From assembly GCA_911728435.2 (NCBI GenBank), contig OU452198.1, positions 40,825,902-40,889,901 on the forward strand: DNA of 64,000 nucleotides, read 5' to 3'. Shown here piece after piece: positions 8,530 through 20,110 of the stretch. The translations under genes were made by a program, and so were the position numbers. The DNA comes from Apoderus coryli. Its lineage: Eukaryota > Arthropoda > Insecta > Coleoptera > Attelabidae. The notes under the pieces were generated by a model. It was given only the letters and a program-made list of their open reading frames with translations, was not told the origin of the DNA and ran no database searches. Numbering within the stretch: position 1 is the stretch's first letter; each line of letters starts with the position of its first letter.

Positions 8530-10600
8530 AGACAGGCGGACACAATAATATCTTTATTCTGTCACAAGTCATACAAAACGTTGTATATAGACACGTCATA
8601 GTTTTACTACACAATACAATAAATGATCCATAGCTACATTGAACCTCGTTCCTTATAACACATAAGGCAATAAACAAACACGTCACAATCTAAAATTTGA
8701 ACACACCTATGCAGTTGCAGTTATATAAATTAAACACAAATACAAACAAAAACACTACAAAAACAATCTACGATGTCTCCATAATAGTTGTAAATTCATG
8801 AAGGCTATAAATCGTGTTAGAATTAAGGAGAGCCTTTAGTTTAGTTTTAAATTTACCCTCTGTCTGAAAAACTCTTATGTCTTCCGGAAGAAGATTATAA
8901 AAATATCGCCCAGAGTAATGCGGTGATTTCTTATAAAACTCATGATTGGGTCTGGGCAGATACAGGCGATCTCGTCCACGTGTAAAATGTTGATGATTAA
9001 TGCCACAAGTAGGCGTGATGTTTCTGTTTTTGAATGTGTAACACAGTAGTTTGTACAAATATATTGAAGTGACTATAAGCAACTTATGTTTTTTAAATGT
9101 ATCTCTACATGTTCCTAGAAACGGGATATTAAAGATGCATCTCACCGCTCGCTTTTGCAGCACAAAGACGCTGTCAATTTCAACACTTCTACCCCAAAAC
9201 ACAATATTGTATGCAATCACTGAATAGATTAAAGCATAATAAACAGAAATAAGAGATGGGATTTCCATGAATCCTCTTAGAGATCGAAGTAAGTATAGAT
9301 TCTTATTTAGTTTACTGCAAACGGCGTCGATATGCGTTACCCAGTCTAGTTTGTCATCCGCAAGCACCCCCAGCAGTTTCACCGACCTTGATAATGGCAA
9401 AAGAACGTGATTGAATTTAATTTCGATGTTTGATGATTTATATTTATTGAAGGGCAGTGCCACGGTCTTACCATAGTTTATGATCAGTTTGTTTTTCCTG
9501 CACCACACCTGGAACTCATAAAGTGTAGCATTAATCTTCCGCTCCAGAATCTCAGAATCCTTGTCGGACAACAATATGGTTGTGTGATCTGCATACAGAT
9601 AAAGGGAACCTTGTGTGATATTAGCTGAAAGATCATTGATAAAAAGCAGAAAGAGCAAAGGTCCAAGTACACTGCCCTGAGGCGTTCCCAAACCGATGCT
9701 CCGCGACTCTGACACTACCGACTCAACCCTAACCGCTATTCGTCTATTTGTTAAATATGATCGAATCCATCTGTTAATCGACCCACGTAACCCAAGAGTC
9801 TCCAGCTTTGTACACAGGAAATCTCTGTCGACCACATCGAACGCATTCGACAGGTCAAACAGGAACGCCACAACATAAAAACCTCCATCCATCAGATCGT
9901 GCACCCTCTGAATGAACTGAAGTGTACAGGTTTCCGCTGAAAAACCCTCCCTGAAGCCGTGTTGACATTCACTCAAAACGTTAGTAAATTTTAAAAATTC
10001 AAATATTCTGTCTGCTACAATCTTTTCAATAATCTTAGATAAAGTACTTAGCAGGGCTATAGGCCTGTAATTCTCCAGCGCTAGTTCATTACCTTTTTTA
10101 TATATAGGGATAATGGTGGCATTTTTTAATTGATCTGGAAATATCCCGCATTGTATCGACATGTTTAGTAACTCGGCTATTACAGGGGAGAGCATATCTA
10201 AGGAATGTTTAAATATTTTAATAGGGATACAATCCATACCAGTGGACCCTTTGTTTGGGAAGTTCTTGATTGTTCTGGCCACATCATGCGAAGACACAAC
10301 ATACTCCGAGGATTAAACGGACACACAGTACATGATGCTGAAAAGCCTCCGCCAAAATGAGAGGTCAATCTAGCTTGAATGACCGTAGAAAAATACAAAC
10401 AGAAGGCCGATGCAACCTCAGTGGGATTGTTGATTATTTTATCATTCTGAGATATTGTCAAGTACAATAATAGACCATCACGTCGCAGTGTATCAGACAC
10501 TGCTAATTTTAATCTGAATCTTAAGAGTGCAAGGAATCCTGTGACGCATGAACATAGAATAAACTTGCTCAGATGAGGCGTTAGAAATTGGCTCATTAAA
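8530..10600 (-). mobile_element. LINE family C, 5'-truncated, near-complete RT
   Basis: This minus-strand non-LTR element starts 5'-truncated near 10600, carries a linker and a full RT frame, and ends in an AATAAA-containing 3' region near 8545. The linker between the missing endonuclease and the RT is read at 10198-10596 in another frame (LTISQNDKIINNPTEVASAF), then a shift near 10300 moves into the 509-codon RT frame. No target duplication was established. Confidence 0.8.
8768..10297 (-). pseudogene. Non-LTR reverse transcriptase (509 codons), YADH active site
   Basis: RT motifs appear in order from the N-terminus: GSTGMDCIPIKIFKH, ATIIPIYKKGNELALENYRP, IALLSTLSKIIEKIVADRIF, QHGFREGFSAETCTL, FLFDLSNAFDVVDR (first catalytic Asp), GTPQGSVLGPLLFLLFINDL, LYLYADHTTILL, then KLIINYGKTVALPFN and VKLLGVLADDKLDW (thumb side). 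The C-terminal region has LQKRAVRCIFNIPF and YFYNLLPEDIR. The usual YADD/FADD box reads YADH: the second catalytic Asp is His (codon at 9584-9586). The enzyme should be inactive although the frame is otherwise long and uninterrupted. The true start lies upstream beyond a frameshift, so the Met at 10297 is only the first in this frame. The C-terminal pattern matches the copy at 43.0 kb. Confidence 0.85.
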
Positions 10601-11639
10601 CATTTCTAGGCAAACAAAAACGCACATCTCACCAAATAGAATTTAGTATTAATATTTCCATGACCATTATTAAAAATAATTTGGTTGCGAGTATTCAATT
10701 TTCAAATCGTTTAGATACAACGCAATTTTCAGATATTTTAAGGGCCAATCTTGATGAATTATTAGACGATATACTGTTAAATTGTCCACACCAATTGTCT
10801 ATGATTGTGCTCCTCTATATTTTACGCGCATCATACTTGATGACCTTAACGAATAGTTTCCTCAAATATGGATTAGGTAGGGCCGCTATCCCAGAGGAAG
10901 TCTCCTGTCACGGGCTTCCATCAGTACCCTCCCGTGGTTTAGTATGTTCATTTCAGACATGATACTGTATTGAACTCAGTGGAGAGTTAGTTGAAACCGG
11001 TAATATGTCACTAAATGCACTATATTTCGTAATATAATGTACGGTTTCATTAAAATTTAGAAACATAATAAATCTAGAACAAATTTCCTTTAACAGAATA
11101 GGAAAAACTAAATTTGTAGTTTTGGGACTCCCTGAATGTATTTATACTCTTAATTATAGACCAATGACATCCTATCCACAAACACAATTCGTAAACATTA
11201 TGCAAATTCTTGATCATCCTATGTTTTAAATCAGTGGGTATGTTATTTTTCTGTATTTTTATATCTTCCAAAGACACACGAATGTCATCAAGTTTTTTTT
11301 TTGGTTATTTGTAAAATAATGTTATGTTGATTTTTCTTAATCGTATTTGAGGTCGATATACTTTTATAAAAATAATATGTTTATATACTATATTTAGCAG
11401 ACTCACAAAAAACGAATCTTTAGTTGTATCTACTTTTCATAGAATTAAAGGCATACTTAATTGTATTAATTATTATAACTTGAACTAGATGTACAAACAG
11501 CAAAGTTAATACAGGAATAATTGTTATAATTTCTAGGTACGCCACTGTATTTTACGTAGAATTACCTCTACTGTACCCTCTACCCTCGTCTTTTGCTAGT
11601 GTCCAAGTGGTGAAATTTTTGTCTTGAGACTGCTAGCAT
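10601..11639. other. Unassigned interval
   Basis: A 100-codon plus-strand frame at 10660-10962 (MTIIKNNLVASIQFSNRLDT...) has no motif I recognise. The remainder is AT-rich and noncoding. Confidence 0.4.
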
Positions 11640-12378
11640 AAACTCCGGTCAACCAACAATAAAACTATTTCCAGAACGACTGACGGTGGGATGGATAATG
11701 CGCCAGTAATAGCCAAATAATCTGGAATCTGCAAAACAGATAACTGTGCTTGGGTCATTCGCTCTAAAGCTCTCCTACCAAACAACCCTCCGGATGCGTC
11801 GATATGTTCATAAAGCCAGTCTTTCCTTTTGTAAACTGCTTTCTAGATGAGCGTTTTAGTTACGTGATCTATCCAGTACTGAGCCGGGAGCAAAATCGTC
11901 GTCTATCCATGGGTTTTATAGACCTTGTCAAGGCGTTCAACTCCGTTGACTGTGAGGCTTTGTGAATGATAATGAAGCTCAACGGATGTCCCCGGAAATT
12001 CATCCAGATACTTCGACGACTCCTACACGCTAATATGAAAGCAGCCGTTCTCAACAGCAGCAGAACGGGAGAGCCCTTTCCAATAACCACTGGCGTAAAA
12101 CAGTCATTCAACTTGTTAAGGATGAACTGCCGGGGGGAATGGAGATCGTCTACAGATTTGATGATGGCGGACTCTTCAACCTAGACTGCAAGCTAGGACG
12201 AAGAGCGTATGCACATCAGTCATTGAGCTTCAATACGCGGATGACAATGTTGTCCTAGCTGATACAAAAGAGGATCGTCAATATATACTAAATGCATTTA
12301 ACAGCGCATACAGGAGTATGGGGCTTAAAGACGGATTCTCTACCAACCTGCACCAAACACTGTGGCAGTCCCACGAGA
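11640..12378 (+). pseudogene. Decayed non-LTR reverse transcriptase relic
   Basis: Pieces in several plus-strand frames follow the order of a LINE RT palm: GFIDLVKAFNSVDCEAL near 11910-11960 (first catalytic Asp box), LNGCPRKFIQILRRLLHANM and NSSRTGEPFPITTGVKQSF at 11970-12110, a PGGMEIVYRFDDGGLFNLD-like piece near 12130-12185, an IELQYADDNVVLADTK-like block near 12225-12260 that still reads YADDN, and YQPAPN near 12345. Frameshifts, at least one stop, and loss of the segment between motifs 4 and 5 make it dead. It belongs to a different LINE group from families A-D, a type widespread in aquatic animals and insects; I cannot name the clade securely. Confidence 0.7.
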
Positions 12379-12460
12379 CGTCTCTTCTCGAAGCTGTTTT
12401 GTCTCGTGTCGAGAGCATTTTGACTCGAATTTCGAGACGAGACGAGACGAGATAAACAAC
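12379..12460. repeat. GAGAC-rich low-complexity patch
   Basis: Repeated gagac/gtctc words (acgagacgtctcttctcg, tctcgtgtcgag, ttcgagacgagacgagacga) make a short self-complementary simple-sequence patch at the end of the LINE relic. Confidence 0.7.
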
Positions 12461-12688
12461 TAGCATTGAGGCGATGATTGTTAGGCATCAGCCAGGATGG
12501 AGTCCCCACTAGGGTTGAGCGAAAATTTCAACTTTCGAAATTTAATTTTGTCTACCACGCAAAAAACATATTTAAAGCGCAATTAAATCGGCCAACTTTT
12601 GGAGGTTCCCCAAAGGCTAAGAAACTTGCCAATAATAAGCATATAAGTTATTACGCAAGTAAAAGGGTAACGATGACCTGCGTTTTAA

Positions 12689-12892
12689 CGTATAAAAGTC
12701 AAATGAACGCAGAGAGTGGAAAATGGAAATAGCTTGGATTGCTTGCAATATATATAAATATATTGCATGGAAACAGTAGTGTATTTACATGTTTCAATGT
12801 TATGTGTGACTGAGCAAGGTATTGGGGATATATTGCAAGCAATCCAAGCTATTTCCATTTTCCACTCTCTGCGTTCATTTGACTTTTATACG
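12689..12892. repeat. Perfect 65-bp inverted repeat with 74-nt loop
   Basis: The arms 12689-12753 and 12828-12892 are exact reverse complements, starting cgtataaaagtcaaatgaac and containing gagagtggaaaatgg and agcttggattgcttgc. Perfect identity over 65 bases contrasts with the diverged arms of the other hairpins in this window. An 84-codon frame running through the left arm is probably incidental. Confidence 0.9.
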
Positions 12893-12959
12893 AGTACGAG
12901 TTATAACTATATTACCAACTTGCGGTGATGTAATCAAACATTTTATGGATTAGGTATCA

Positions 12960-13825
12960 GTTAAAAGCAACAAAACTAGTTGCGGAAAGTTTAAAAGAGC
13001 TCTGAATTAAGGCTTCGTTTCCCGTTTTGTCAGACAAGCGAATTACGGATATGATAAAAACATATTACAAGAAATATCAAACTTTAAAAAAGGTGGAAAA
13101 CTAGGAAGACCGATGCTGTTTCCACTAAAGTGAAAGAATTCCAACACAATGGCAATGGTACCCTTTTTGATATAACTTCGTGTAAATGTGCCTATTTGAG
13201 TTTATGCAATAGCAATGTCAAAGATAGAGCGTTTTTACTAGACCAGAGAACCAAACGTAAAATGGCAATTAGTTCAGTTGATGTAATTGAAACTAAGAAA
13301 ATTGAAAAAAAAAACTAGCCAGAAAATCAAAAGATGCGTCTAAAATATTAAAAGAAAAAAATCAACCCACGTGTCATACAAAAGGTTGCATTGTCAGAAT
13401 CTGACCTTTCTGATAAAGACGCAGAAGCAAAACACCGTACGGATATAAGTTATTCGCAGAATACAACTCCGTCAACATCACAATCAATAGAAACGATGGG
13501 ACAAAAGAGAATTTCATTACCAAAATTAGAAAAAGCCTGAGACAGAACAGGTGTTTCTGATAGAACCGCAGCAATAATTGCCTCAGCTGTTTTAGAAGAT
13601 CTTAAAATAATTACTCCAAGCGATTCGACAAAAATAATTGACAGAAGAAAAATATGTCGTCCTAGAAAGAGGAATATCAAAGATAAAGAAGTTGTAACCG
13701 GTTTGTTTTTTGACGGCCGCAAAGATAAAACTATTATGCAAGACAAGATACGAAACAAATTTTATAGAAAATCTGTTACCGAAGAACATATTGTGTTAAT
13801 GTCAGAGCCCGGGTCGAAATATCTT
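12960..13825 (+). pseudogene. 5' part of a split repeat-encoded protein of unknown function
   Basis: Several frames together give: LVAESLKEL and LSDKRITDMIKTYYKKYQTL (12985-13090); GTLFDITSCKC, AFLLDQRTKRKMAISSVDV and IEKK (13150-13315); and, from about 13540, RTGVSDRTAAIIASAVLEDL, RKICRPRKRN, VVTGLFFDGRKDKTIMQDK and SVTEEHIVLMSEPGSKYL. I recognise this order (FDI.ACKC, FLxDQR..RKM, DRTGVSDRxAAxIASxVL, FDGRKD) as a family of multicopy proteins in arthropod and cnidarian genomes. It is probably transposase-derived, but I know of no demonstrated function. Frameshifts and stops are present. The frame is cut at 13826 by a LINE and resumes at 14962. Confidence 0.7.
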
Positions 13826-14956
13826 AAATAAATAAATAAATAAGCGTTTATTGCTCAACAGAATAAATCCCTTTACAGAACAACATATAACACAACATTA
13901 TAAATAATAAACAATAATAAAAATAATAAATGAAATTAAGTACATCCAAATCAAACAAACTAAAACCAATCACAATCAAGAAACTAAACGGAATAATATT
14001 GAACAAAATAACAAATTAACTTCAGATGTAGACATTTACTTTCATTACATTATATTACTATTACATTAACATTGCATCACACCCTAAGAAAACTACGAGC
14101 AGTTTCCATTAAGTCGTGCACCGAACAATCAAATATGTCGCAATCGTTACAGATCATATTAAAATTATTCCACATCACAAAAACTGGCGATTTCGTGTAT
14201 AGATTAGTAACAGGACGTTTGCAGTAAAACATTAATCCGTTAGGACTCCCCAGGCGTGGAACATTTATATCAATCTCAGCCAGCAACTCAGAGCAATCGA
14301 TTTTACCATTTAAAAGACCGTACAAAAATTTCAAAGAAGCAAGGATTCTACGGAACTCCAAGTTACTGACGTTAAATCTATTCCAGAGCATCGAACTATC
14401 CACCCCTCTTTTTGGATAAACGCCATCAGATTTATATATGAGATATTTAAGGAATTTCCTTTGAATTTTTTCAATGGCGTACTTATGGACCTCATAAATA
14501 GGATACCAGATGATTGAACAATATTCTAGATTCGAACGAACGTAAGAGAAATATAATGTTTTCAATGCGTTAATATTTTTAAAGCCTATGCAATTTCTAA
14601 CAATGAAACCATAAGCCCTAATCGCTTCATTCGCCTTTAAGTTAATATGAGGAACGAAAGACAATCTCGAGTCAAACGTAACACCCAAATCGGTAGAAGT
14701 TGCACATCTCGCGAGAACAGTCTGTCCAAGTCGATACTGAAAATTAAAAGCAGTTTTTCTTCTCGAATAAGAAATGCTTTTACACTTCTTAGCATTTAGA
14801 TATAACTTGTTATTGTTACACCAACTCTCCATCGTCTCAAGCTCACTCTGAAGACCTATGCAGTCCTCGTATGACACAATAGTGGCGAACAGCTTGACAT
14901 CGTCAGCGAAAAACAACCTGTTAACTTGCAGACACTCGTTAAGATCGTTAATGAAG
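13826..14956 (-). mobile_element. LINE family B insertion, 5'-truncated, TSD ATCTT
   Basis: The insert is bounded by atctt at 13821-13825 and 14957-14961. Its 3' end on the minus strand is a TAAA-repeat tail (taaataaataaataaataa at 13826 on the plus strand). The minus-strand frame 14077-14967 begins inside RT at IFINDLNECLQ, keeps the catalytic box FFADDVKLFA, then ESWCNNNKLYLNAKKCKSI, DLGVTFDSRLSF, SNLEYCSIIWYPI, IQRKFLKYLIYKSDG and a natural end METARSFLRV. The first few codons of that frame come from flanking DNA. There are no internal stops, so it is a comparatively young 5'-truncated copy. The C-terminal pattern matches the 28.4-kb copy. Confidence 0.9.
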
Positions 14957-15460
14957 ATCTTGGTCATGTAACGCCGTTATCCGGATCAGCATCAAATATT
15001 AAAAAAGGGATAGTAAAATTTTTAAAGGAAAAGGCAAACTTTTCAGATTTAGTGCTATAGGTTGTGATGAGCCCGTTGTAAATACGGAAACTAAAAAAAG
15101 GCGTTATAAGAATGCTGGAATTGTATCTTGAGCGCCCGGTTCAGTGGTTAATTTGTCTTTTCCATGCAACAGACTTTGTTGAACTCATTGACTGGCAGTC
15201 TTGCAAACCTTACGGAACCCCCTTTGTTAAGTAATGTACTAAACGCTGACATTTTAAATTTTTAGAAGACCCTAGTAAAATGGAAATAGTGCGATACCCA
15301 TGTAATACTCAAGCAGTTGAACGCTGCGTTAAGCTCGTAACTGAAGTTTCCATAGCAGTCTGTTGAGAACACAACCGGGATGGATTTATCAGATCAAGAG
15401 TGGACTCGCGACATCAAATGCCCCATTTCAATACGAAGCGTGAATACTTGCTAGATAATA
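14957..15460 (+). pseudogene. 3' part of the split repeat-encoded protein
   Basis: After the LINE the older gene continues: LGHVTPLSGSASNIKKGIVK (in frame with KYL before the insertion when one ATCTT copy is removed), LVLIGCDEPVVNTETKKRR, a decayed RPVQWLICLFHATDFVELID-type stretch with frameshift, then KMEIVRYPCNTQAVERCVKL, VTEVSIAVC, FIRSRVDSRHQMPHFNTKRE and a stop near 15460. The GCD...NT block and HATDF-like block are the arrangement seen in the same protein family. A large middle portion seems to be missing between about 15240 and 15270. It is nonfunctional. Confidence 0.7.
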
Positions 15461-15469
15461 ATTTGTTTT

Positions 15470-16484
15470 GAAATAAAACCACTAAAATAGAGAACTTGGG
15501 GGGTGGAGGGAGGTGGTGAAACTCGAAATCCTTTAGTATTTAGCTTAAGGTTGGCTCATGAAATCAGGAAGGACAGCAAAAGAGGTACAAGGATGTTCTT
15601 AAGACCAACATGAAGTAGTGTGGCTTTCCGTCTAAAGAAAGAGAAATTAAGCCGTTTCTGGGACAGATAGACACATAGCAGTTGTAGTGATTCTCATGCC
15701 ATGATAAGACCATAGTAAGACAAATTTCCCAGCCTCTTTCCATGTATCATACGAGTGAATAGAAAACTCTATTAACATTGATGAAGTCCCTGAAATGTCA
15801 TGTCAGCATTCGTGAACTAACCCTATGAAATAAATCTTCTGGATAGTAGAACTCGATAAAATATACGGTTATTTTTAGCGCCATCCTAATACAGTAATTT
15901 AATTTCACCAATTGTAGATTTTGCCAATAATAAAGCAAGTCTAGGCCAAATCAATTAAAGCATCACTGTATATAAGCTCGTCTAGCATACCGTCTATAGC
16001 ATGTATAAATACACCTCTAAAGAGCTAATTTGTGTTTGACCTCTCACAATCTCTTAATGTGCGCTGACCTTTTGATTTGTTTAGATTTTGGTTTTTATAA
16101 AACGATTATCTTTCCGCAATGCGAAATCACTCGCATTGAGGACGATTTTATTTGAGTGTGTTGCTGATTTTTTCTATTTAATTTAGCCATAATAATTAGT
16201 ATGTTTATACTAAATCTAAATTTAATTGTAAAGAGTTATAATTAATATTATTTATTATCGGCATATTGTTTATTATTTGGACAAGATAAGTTTTATGATA
16301 AAAATTAGTGTAACGCAAACTATACGCATATTTTATTTAACATTTTTGTTGAATTTTAAAAGATACAGGGGGATTAAAATAAAATAAAAAAAATAAAAAC
16401 TTTATTGGCCATTTCCTAACAGTTTTTTTCATGGGTTCGATAAAAACGATTTATAGCTACATCTTAAAAATATTGAGAATTTAT
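15470..16484. other. Unassigned AT-rich sequence
   Basis: No coding frame, RNA gene or clear repeat found. A short A-rich run at 16380-16400 followed by aactttattggcc may be the 3' end of a minus-strand retroposon, but there is too little to call. Confidence 0.4.
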
Positions 16485-16770
16485 ACGGGTGATTCATTAT
16501 GGTTGCAACAAACGAAAACTGGAGATTGCTGAAAGTAATTTAAGCATTTTTTGCTATTGAACCCATGTCCGCAAATGCTTCGTTATCGAGATACAGGATG
16601 TCCAAATTTAGTAGTCAAATTAACTTTCTTGTTCATTTCTCAAAAACTAGCTAACCGATTTGGACAACATTTTACATGCATTTGGGGACCGACAACCTAA
16701 AATAATCTGCATTATTTTGGCTTTCATTAACTGTTCATTGGCGTAGATATAGGGGGCATTTGGGTAAATT
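16485..16770. repeat. Fragment of a (T)ACGGGTGATTCA-type dispersed repeat
   Basis: The segment opens tacgggtgattcattatgg, close to the tacagggtgattca ends seen at 36016 and elsewhere in this window. Similar sequences are dispersed in insect genomes. The far end was not located and there is no coding capacity. Confidence 0.4.
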
Positions 16771-17149
16771 TTACACATAAATTAATTGAGGACAGCTTTG
16801 ACAAGCTTCATTATTTTAAATTATTACTTTTTAACAAGAGCAACTTATAAGCTACAAAAAAGTTAATTAGGTCGATGTTGGGATTTCTACCATTTTTGTG
16901 GGAACCGATAAATTGCAAGTTTACCAGAAAACCAAATGAAAAATCAAAATTGCCATGGAAAACGAATGCCGCAACAATAAAAAAAAAACTTTGACAGCAA
17001 CAAATTTAAATTAGTTAAAATTGTTTTATTATTTCGTAGTTGTTTTAATATTGCGAATGTTTTTTTCTAAATGAAAATGAGTTTTTCAATTGAAGAATAT
17101 GTTTTTGTAATGCAAATGTAAGAGCAACGGCCAGAGAATACCAATTTAG

Positions 17150-17557
17150 GTAATTAAAAGGATTTCATGTCCGTAAATATAATAAATGAAAAATAACTTA
17201 ATGGCAAAGCGGACTAAAATGCTGGTTTTACATACACAAGGAATTTTGTTTAATTTAGCAGTATATGATACGTGTTTACATGTGTCTACTGTTGTGTATC
17301 CTATTGTGCTTAAATGCAGGCTGATATTTGTAGATGGGCAACGACTATGGTACTCTGACGAGCTCATAACAAGAGCGAAACGAATTCGTCAGTATCTGTC
17401 GACCCATGCCTCTGTCTGGTTCTATTGAATTATACTGGGGCCCTGCTAAATTAAACAAAATTCCTTGTGTATGTAAAACCAGCATTTTAGTCCGCTTTGC
17501 CATTAAGTTATTTTTCATTTATTATATTTACGGACATGAAATCCTTTTAATTTTTAA
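17150..17557. mobile_element. Hairpin MITE with about 110-bp terminal inverted repeats
   Basis: Arms 17150-17261 and 17443-17557 are reverse complements: left has ggatttcatgtccgtaaata, aatggcaaagcggactaaaa and tacacaaggaattttg; right has the mirror of each. The unique centre (about 17262-17440) is shared nearly verbatim with 31318-31500 and 31846-32030. The short open frames inside are conserved only because the DNA is repeated. Confidence 0.9.
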
Positions 17558-18214
17558 AAATATTAATAAATTTGGAATTTTTTATAAAAAATTCGACACC
17601 ATTTATCACGTAACGACGCCTTTTCCGAATAATAGTTTATCATGTCTGCCTCTGAAGTTTCCGCTTTCGAAACTGGACCACCCTGTTTGCAAAATGTGTT
17701 CTCTTGCAGGATGATATATAAATGTGATTATATCAATTATTCGAGTCATGTCTTCATTTCGTATTCAAATTTAACCAAATCTGTGTGATATTTATGCAGA
17801 TATATGCCTACAAATTGAACTATGACATAAGTACATATTAATTTTAATTTTGTATTGTTAATTTTGACAACTGACCACCCACTCGTTTACTGTATACATA
17901 GTCATTCGCATATAAAACAAATAGCTTTTAGTTTATTCAACAATGCGGAAAGTTCAATTATTTAAGATCTGGCATTTATTTTGTGTTTATGGAAAGAGAT
18001 AGTATATAGTAGTCAGCTAATCAAAAACAGTGAAATAATAACTTAAAGTTTGAGGACTCCTAATCCCATCTTTGAAATTTATTTTAGCTACCCTATATTA
18101 GCCTACACCTCTGTTACACAAGAACTAATAGGAAACCAGGAAATTCTAAAAACTACTTATATTTACTACTTATATTTTCCATTCTTCATATACAACGTGT
18201 TTCTAAAAAAGGTG
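17558..18214. other. Unassigned AT-rich sequence
   Basis: No convincing coding frame. A 77-codon frame at 18050-18283 runs into the LINE start below and shows no motif. Confidence 0.4.
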
Positions 18215-19065
18215 GGCAAAATTTGTAAGCGAATTGGGACGTCTTATCATGAAAAACAAGACAAAGATATTGGCTTTTGGTAGAAGCAGGGCATTCGTGG
18301 AACAGGGTCTTAGGGTTGACATTGATGGTACGCCCATCGCATTTTGTCAGTCAGCGATGAATTTAGGGGTTGAAATGGACACGGATCTGCGCTTTACGGG
18401 TCACATAACTAAATGTATAAATAAAGCATATTCTACATTGAAAATGTTATATCCGCACAGACATTGTCTTACAACACATTTAAAAATAAAATTAACAAAC
18501 ACTCTTGTGCTAAGTAACTTAATTTATTGTGATATTGTCTATGGTCCTTGTTTGTTGAAGTCAGATCAAGATCGTATTCAGCGTGTACAAAAGTCCTGTT
18601 TAAGGTATGTATACGGAATTAGAAAATATGATCCAATAAGCCACAAATTGGTGAGTGCAAAATGGCTTTCTATGAAAGATAGACGATTTCATCACGCTGC
18701 ATGCTTTTATCACAATTTACTGCTTGACGAGCATCCACCATATTTGTTTGAAAAGATTAGGTTTAGGTCTAATGTACACAATCTTAATCTGAGGTTTAAG
18801 GGTTTATTGTCTCCTCCAGCTCATCGCACCTTGTTATTCGAGCGATCCTTTTCCTATAACATCTATAGCATCTACAATGGAATTCCTCACAATTTTAAGA
18901 CTTCTAAAATAACAACGTTTCGTGTACTTCTTAGAAGAAAACTATTAAATTTAGTTTAATTTTCATATTGTGTAGTGGTTATGATTTCAAATTTAATTTC
19001 ATTTTAATTTTTTCTTTTTGTTGTTTTTCTTTCTTTGTATTCATTGCAGTTCAAATTGAGTTTTC
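18215..19065 (+). mobile_element. LINE family A, 5'-truncated 3' fragment
   Basis: The frame 18234-18959 (241 codons, no internal stop) covers the post-RT part: KTKILAFGRSRAFVEQ, MNLGVEMDTDLRFTGHI, LKMLYPHRHCLTTHLKIKLT, LVLSNLIYCDIVYGPCL, RIQRVQKSCLRYVYGIRKYD, HKLVSAKWLSMKDRR, PPYLFEKIRFRSNVHNLNLR and the terminal HRTLLFERSFSYNIYSIYNG block. The RT catalytic box lies upstream and is absent. About 100 bases of 3' UTR follow before the hairpin MITE at 19093, which may interrupt it. It aligns along its length with the copies at 22.5 and 45.4 kb. Confidence 0.85.
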
Positions 19066-19092
19066 TACATACAAAATGTATACTTCTTTTTT

Positions 19093-19294
19093 CTCGGAAA
19101 ACTTAAAGGTTTTCGACAAATTCGAGTTTGAAAATTTTAGGACAAAACTGGTCCTTCGTAAACAGCATATTAATAAAACTATTGAAATCCAGTTTGCTAA
19201 CGAAAATTTTATTAATGCTGTGTACTAAGTAAGGACCAGTTTTGTTCTAAAATTTTCAAACTCGAATTTCTCGAAAACCTTTAAGTGTTTCGAG
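19093..19294. mobile_element. Hairpin MITE
   Basis: Left ctcggaaaacttaaaggttt ... gagtttgaaaattttagg ... aaaactggtcctt; right is the reverse complement with a few differences, ending acctttaagtgtttcgag. Arms are about 85-95 bases with a short asymmetric centre also partly complementary (attaataaaa/tttattaat). Non-coding. Confidence 0.85.
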
Positions 19295-19299
19295 AGTAT

Positions 19300-20110
19300 G
19301 CCGTTTTATATAGAAAACTTTCACACAAATTTGACACAAAATGAATAAAAGTCACTGAGATATTTTAAAGTTTCACAATAAGCCTCTGAGGCTGCAGTGA
19401 AACCAGGGACCCTTTCAAAAAAAAAATATAATAATTATTTTTGTAATCCTCGTTCAATTTGTGAGAAAAAGCTCTCTGTCCTGTTTTTCGTAGGGAGCTT
19501 TTTAGTTTTCAATTCAAAATTAATAATTTTGTTGATATTTTGGTATATCATCTATTCTTAAAGGTATGCCAACTAGAATATAGAAGTTTGTCCGCCGTGT
19601 TCATACAAGTAGTTTGAATAGATTAGGTTCTAATAGGATAAATTAATTTGACGTTATTATTCATCCTCTGGCCAACCGTGTAATCTTAATCACACCTTCT
19701 GTGCAAGAATAACGAAACCATTATATTTCCACTATGAGATTTATTACAACAATAACTCACCATATGTGCTTTCGGTGTAAGTTTGAGTAAATAATATAAC
19801 TAGACACTTTATATGTATAAATAAAATGAGATATCTCACTCATTTCATATACCTAGTATTCTGTTGCTATTTTTAGTATCAAAAAAGTTAAAATAAGAAT
19901 ATCTTAAAAACTACTTGTCAGCATCAGTTACGTAATAATGCACATATTATCCCGAGCGGATTTTCTAATGTTCGCACAAGAAGCAAGAAGTAAATGATTC
20001 ATAACTCCACCAGTAGCGTAACTGCACTATATTTATATATATGCGGTACTACGCATGATATGGTAGGTAGGTACTTAAAGATTCCGATGTACCGCCGATG
20101 TGCGATATTT
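19300..20110. other. Unassigned AT-rich sequence
   Basis: No coding frame or assigned repeat found. A short hairpin gaaaaagctctctg...cgtagggagctttttag lies at about 19465-19505. Confidence 0.4.

Noticed and set aside
11869..12509. Several minus-strand ORFs of 60-80 codons
   Set aside because: Antisense of the decayed plus-strand LINE RT and of the GAGAC-rich patch; no independent motif.
13374..13789. Three minus-strand hydrophobic ORFs
   Set aside because: Antisense shadows of the plus-strand repeat-encoded protein relic, which has recognisable blocks.
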